A stretch of 64,000 nucleotides of DNA from Bdellovibrio sp047344985. GTDB taxonomy: Bacteria; Bdellovibrionota; Bdellovibrionia; Bdellovibrionales; Bdellovibrionaceae. Below are positions 60,994 to 64,000 of this stretch, in pieces. The notes below the pieces were generated by a model that searched no databases, was not told the origin of the DNA, and saw nothing but the letters and a program-made list of their open reading frames with translations. A program made the position numbers and the translations under genes. The DNA lies in assembly GCF_047344985.1 (NCBI RefSeq), contig NZ_CP178861.1:434001-498000 (forward strand), written 5' to 3'. Every line of letters begins with the position of its first letter. Position 1 is the first letter of the stretch.

Positions 60994-63201
60994 CTAAAAC
61001 TGCGTATTAAGCGACTCTAATCTTGCTTCGAAATAGTCCGTCACAAGTTCAGAGCTGCCAGCGGCTTTAAGATTCTCGATATCTTCTTGCACAGCTTTAA
61101 TGACCTTATCGAAATCTAGTGAAATGATCTGTCCATAGAGCAGTTTTGCTTGCATGTTTTTTTCGAGGTTCGAAATTTTGAAAAGAACATCTCTTTCAAA
61201 AACGTTCAAGCCGCCTTTTTTAGACATGTACGTTTCAAAGTCCGTGCAGCGATAAGCGACTTCTTTAAGGTTGCAGTGCTCGCGATCAATGCCGTTCATT
61301 TTGCAATTTTTAGATTCGCTGCTTTTGTAAAAATTAAAAATCTCCGCCGCAGTTTGGATTTGGTAAGGAGCTGTCTCCGTGACACCATTTTTCGTAAACC
61401 CTTTGCCGTCTCCTAAGTAAGTGTAGCCGTGCACTTCAGAAAACATCGCGGCCGGAAGAAGTTTTCCACTTTTATTGAAGCGACGAAGGGCCACGATGTC
61501 GCCCTTTTTCATTTCTTCTTTTGAAATCTGTTTGCACAAAGGAGAATCAATCACAAAAGCAAACTCGCTTCCCAAAGTGTGATGGACGGCTTCAGAGATA
61601 TTGGCAAGATAAGTGGCGGAGTTCCAGCAATTAGGTCCTCCTTTTTTTGCGTAGTTGCCAAGGAGGTGATCGATCTTTCCTTGTAAAAGAGCCGCGTTTA
61701 AATCTGCATAGCCTTTTGAGAGAATCGGTGCCGGAGTTGGAAGAACTTGAGCGGTTTTAATGAACAACTCACGCACTTCGGAAGCTTTAAGGTGAGGCAA
61801 CTCGCTCCAAAGACGGGCAACAAGGTTCACCATATAAGGTGTTGCCATCGAAGTTCCGGAGTGAGCAATCAGTCCTCCACCAAGACTTGCAGCACTTACT
61901 TTAACTCCCGGAGCAAGAATATCCACGCTGGTTTTTCCATAGTTCGAGAAATAAGCCATTTTGGCATTTTGCGGAGTCACTTCGCTATAATCTGAGGCGT
62001 CTAATGCGCCCACCTTAAGAACATTGGGCTGAGTAAAACTTGCGGGATACTGACGGTTTTTATAGTCATCAAGATCTTGCTCGGCATTTCCAGAAGCCAC
62101 AACAAACAAAGTGTCAGGGTTGTTGTCGATCATTCGGCTATAGGCCTTGATCGCATCACGCAGACCCAAGAGGTCTTTGTTGTCACTGGGAAGTCCGATG
62201 CTCATATTCACGACTTTGACTTGATGTTGTTTTAAGAATGCAGAAATGCGGTTGACGTAAGCGGCTTGCGTATAGTCACCCGCAAAGCCGATGAGAGCCG
62301 CATTATCGAGGCCACGAATCGCGATGTGAGCCACATGCGTTCCGTGAGAAAGTGGACGGTTGTCTTTTTGAAAACCTGTGGAAGATTCTGTTGGAAGACC
62401 GATATTACGGACTTGTTCCCATCCGAAATTATCGTCAACCCATCCATTTTTATCGTTGTCGATACCGTCCATTGGATCATTGGGATTGTTCCACCATTTA
62501 GTGACTAAAGCTTCGTGGTTGTAATCAAAACCTGAATCAATGATGGCGATGAGAAACTTATTTGGGTTTTCTCTTTGACGTTTTAGAATCTCTATTTCTT
62601 TTTCTGATCTGCCTTGGGCACGCAGTGTTTTCACAAGATCGTAAGGCTCGTACATTGAAAACTGAGAAATGATTTTTCCTTCGGCATTTTTTTCGACGAA
62701 GGCATAAGGTTTTTCTTCGTCGCCCTTATAGGAAAAGAAAATCGAAGAAAGAAACTGATTCTTGTCGTTCAAATAGTCTTTCTTAAGAATACGGAAAGGT
62801 TTTTTGGTTTCGTAGTTTTCGATGTATTCAAATTTATGTGGAACTTCGTCCGTATAAACCCAGCGGCGCAAGCGCACTGAATTTTCGGTCGTGTCGTTCT
62901 TCTCGTTAAGACCGGTCCACTCTTCCTGCCATTGGGTTTGTCCAAAAGATTCCTTTTCAACGGAAATGCTGGCTTTGATTACATGACCTGGTTCTGGATA
63001 CTGATAGCGTTGCCATGAAGTGAAATTGCCATCTGTGCTGTAGAAGCGTTGTTCAACAAGCAGATTGCCTTGATAGTAAGATTCATTGGCGGTGTTGCCG
63101 TTAGCGAATTTTTCTTTTTTTACTTCAACAGCGGCGTAAAGATGTTCCTGTCCCAAAATGAGAAAACTTAGAAGAACTTGGAAAAAGATTTTCAAAGTCA
63201 C
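60994..63201 (-). CDS. Exported subtilisin-like serine protease (S8)
   Basis: A 735-residue secreted protease from a GTG start after AGAGGT. The signal peptide ends near L-Y-A-A. An N-terminal region of about 190 residues, with repeated short beta hairpins, may be a propeptide. The catalytic triad is Asp222 (I-I-D-S-G-F-D), His286 (S-H-G-T-H-V-A) and Ser451 (S-G-T-S-M-A-T-P), with the oxyanion Asn in A-S-G-N-A. The C-terminal 220 residues contain several Cys and helices of unknown role. It is probably a degradative enzyme used on prey. Dyads lie in its leader. Confidence 0.92.
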   Translation of the reverse strand: MTLKIFFQVLLSFLILGQEHLYAAVEVKKEKFANGNTANESYYQGNLLVEQRFYSTDGNFTSWQRYQYPEPGHVIKASISVEKESFGQTQWQEEWTGLNEKNDTTENSVRLRRWVYTDEVPHKFEYIENYETKKPFRILKKDYLNDKNQFLSSIFFSYKGDEEKPYAFVEKNAEGKIISQFSMYEPYDLVKTLRAQGRSEKEIEILKRQRENPNKFLIAIIDSGFDYNHEALVTKWWNNPNDPMDGIDNDKNGWVDDNFGWEQVRNIGLPTESSTGFQKDNRPLSHGTHVAHIAIRGLDNAALIGFAGDYTQAAYVNRISAFLKQHQVKVVNMSIGLPSDNKDLLGLRDAIKAYSRMIDNNPDTLFVVASGNAEQDLDDYKNRQYPASFTQPNVLKVGALDASDYSEVTPQNAKMAYFSNYGKTSVDILAPGVKVSAASLGGGLIAHSGTSMATPYMVNLVARLWSELPHLKASEVRELFIKTAQVLPTPAPILSKGYADLNAALLQGKIDHLLGNYAKKGGPNCWNSATYLANISEAVHHTLGSEFAFVIDSPLCKQISKEEMKKGDIVALRRFNKSGKLLPAAMFSEVHGYTYLGDGKGFTKNGVTETAPYQIQTAAEIFNFYKSSESKNCKMNGIDREHCNLKEVAYRCTDFETYMSKKGGLNVFERDVLFKISNLEKNMQAKLLYGQIISLDFDKVIKAVQEDIENLKAAGSSELVTDYFEARLESLNTQF

Positions 63202-63246
63202 AGGACACCTCTTTCGTTATCAAAAAAAACGATTGCAATCGAGGTG

Positions 63247-63305
63247 CCCTCACAGAGGGAAATACGAGTATTTGAAGGTCGGTTCCTGTCTAAGGTTCAG
63301 ACAGG
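63247..63305. promoter_or_regulatory. Two dyads in the subtilase leader
   Basis: CCCTC-ACA-GAGGG lies at 63247-63259. CCTGTCT (63285-63291) and AGACAGG (63299-63305) pair around seven bases. Both lie between the gpx-like stop and the protease start. They could be operators or a weak terminator, though no T run follows on the minus strand. Confidence 0.4.
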
Positions 63306-63339
63306 GGACCAAGGCCGACACTTTGTTCTTGGAAAGAAC

Positions 63340-63825
63340 CTAGGCCAAAGCTTTTTGAATATCGTCAGCGATATTTTTTGGTTCTTCTTGAGGAGCATAG
63401 CGTTTCAAAACTTTGCCGTTACGTCCCACCAAAAATTTCGTGAAGTTCCACTTGATCATCTCAGTGCCTAGAAGGCCCGGAGCGGATTCTTTCAACCATT
63501 GATAAAGAGGATCCGCATTGTCGCCATTCACATCCACTTTTGCCATCACGGGGAATTTTACGCCATAGTTGAGTTGGCAAAATTCTTGGATCTCGGCGTT
63601 GTTGCCGGGCTCTTGCGCTCCGAATTGATTGCAAGGAAATCCAAGCACAGTGAAGCCCTGGTCTTTGAATTTTTCGTAGAGTTCTTCAAGGCCTTTGTAC
63701 TGCGGAGTAAAACCGCATTTGCTCGCAACGTTCACGATAAGAACCGCTTGGTCTTTGTACTTACCAAGAGAAACTTGTGAACCGTCGGCACCTTGAACCG
63801 AAAATGACTGAAGAGTTTTTTCCAT
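63340..63825 (-). CDS. Glutathione peroxidase
   Basis: A 161-residue peroxidase. The catalytic Cys37 is in N-V-A-S-K-C-G-F-T, with Gln and Trp partners in F-P-C-N-Q-F-G and I-K-W-N-F-T-K-F. Cys rather than selenocysteine is encoded. It removes hydroperoxides with glutathione or thioredoxin. It precedes the subtilase on the same strand with a 138-base gap, so they are probably separate. Confidence 0.93.
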   Translation of the reverse strand: MEKTLQSFSVQGADGSQVSLGKYKDQAVLIVNVASKCGFTPQYKGLEELYEKFKDQGFTVLGFPCNQFGAQEPGNNAEIQEFCQLNYGVKFPVMAKVDVNGDNADPLYQWLKESAPGLLGTEMIKWNFTKFLVGRNGKVLKRYAPQEEPKNIADDIQKALA

Positions 63826-64000
63826 GAGGGCTCCTTTACGTAAGAACTTTTCAAATAGACTCTAGGTGATTCGACATCAACCCATAAAAAATGAAAAGAG
63901 AAAACGCCGGGAAGTCATCGAAATATTGCGAGGTGGTTTGCGGTACAAATTACTATTTTTAAGAGAACGCAGTTTCAGAATGAGACGCTGAGCTCAAAGA
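63826..64000. other. Right-edge region upstream of the glutathione peroxidase gene
   Basis: This 175-base stretch holds the probable promoter of the peroxidase gene on the minus strand (AAAGGAG at the ribosome site). I see no other gene or clear repeat in it before the window ends. Confidence 0.5.

Noticed and set aside
1..64000. CRISPR array, insertion sequence, prophage or tRNA
   Set aside because: No regularly spaced short repeats, transposase, integrase, phage structural gene or tRNA fold was found while reading both strands.

Overview
The window looks like a chromosomal segment of a Bdellovibrio-type predatory bacterium (Bdellovibrionota). This is inferred from gene style, not from a marker gene. 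The signs are moderate GC, many small exported or outer-membrane proteins without clear relatives, a TIGR02147/DUF4423 regulator beside a secreted protein, lipoproteins with an F-Q-N-C lipid-attachment site, a CFI-box C-terminal domain, and large hybrid kinases. About 58 protein genes fill nearly all of the window. I saw no rRNA, tRNA, CRISPR array, insertion sequence or prophage.

Layout. 1-5.1 kb: an operon of a membrane PAS protein (open at the window edge), two FHA-domain membrane proteins and a PP2C-like protein. 5.1-8.0 kb: a sulfatase-fold exported protein that has lost its nucleophile, divergent from a TolQ/TolR pair. 8.3-16.8 kb: a signalling operon with an 1837-residue cytoplasmic poly-HAMP hybrid kinase resembling fungal group III kinases, a REC-PAS-kinase-REC protein, a small winged-helix-like protein and two small DUF5985-like membrane proteins. 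16.8-21.3 kb: a lipoprotein, an exported protein, a polyprenol/diacylglycerol kinase-like enzyme, pssA and asd. 21.3-21.9 kb: two 136-bp long-armed palindromes. 21.9-28.1 kb: envelope and secreted proteins, including a CFI-box protein, a beta-barrel, a HExxH protein and an L,D-transpeptidase. 28.2-29.9 kb: truA, rplM, rpsI. 30-37 kb: a DUF3373-like barrel, another barrel, a hybrid kinase and a lipoprotein. 37-41.5 kb: alaS, recX and a membrane metallophosphoesterase. 41.6-48.6 kb: a degenerate acyl-CoA synthetase, a SnoaL-like protein, a phospholipase-A2-like lipoprotein, trpS, pgpA, pncC and recA. 48.8-55.5 kb: a solute-binding protein, a VWA protein, a CsbD-like protein, an LdtD-like L,D-transpeptidase and several exported proteins. 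55.6-60.9 kb: a five-gene URC-type uracil catabolic operon (mmsA-URC1-URC4-upp-udk). 61-63.8 kb: a subtilase and a glutathione peroxidase.

How the genes work together. Several blocks suit a predator that consumes and remodels prey: a pyrimidine catabolic or salvage operon, peptidoglycan transpeptidases, secreted protease and phospholipase candidates, and phospholipid synthesis genes. The strongest candidates for an undescribed system are the poly-HAMP kinase/DUF5985 operon, the FHA/PP2C-like operon, and the family of long-armed intergenic palindromes. These rest on motif reading alone; no database search was run.
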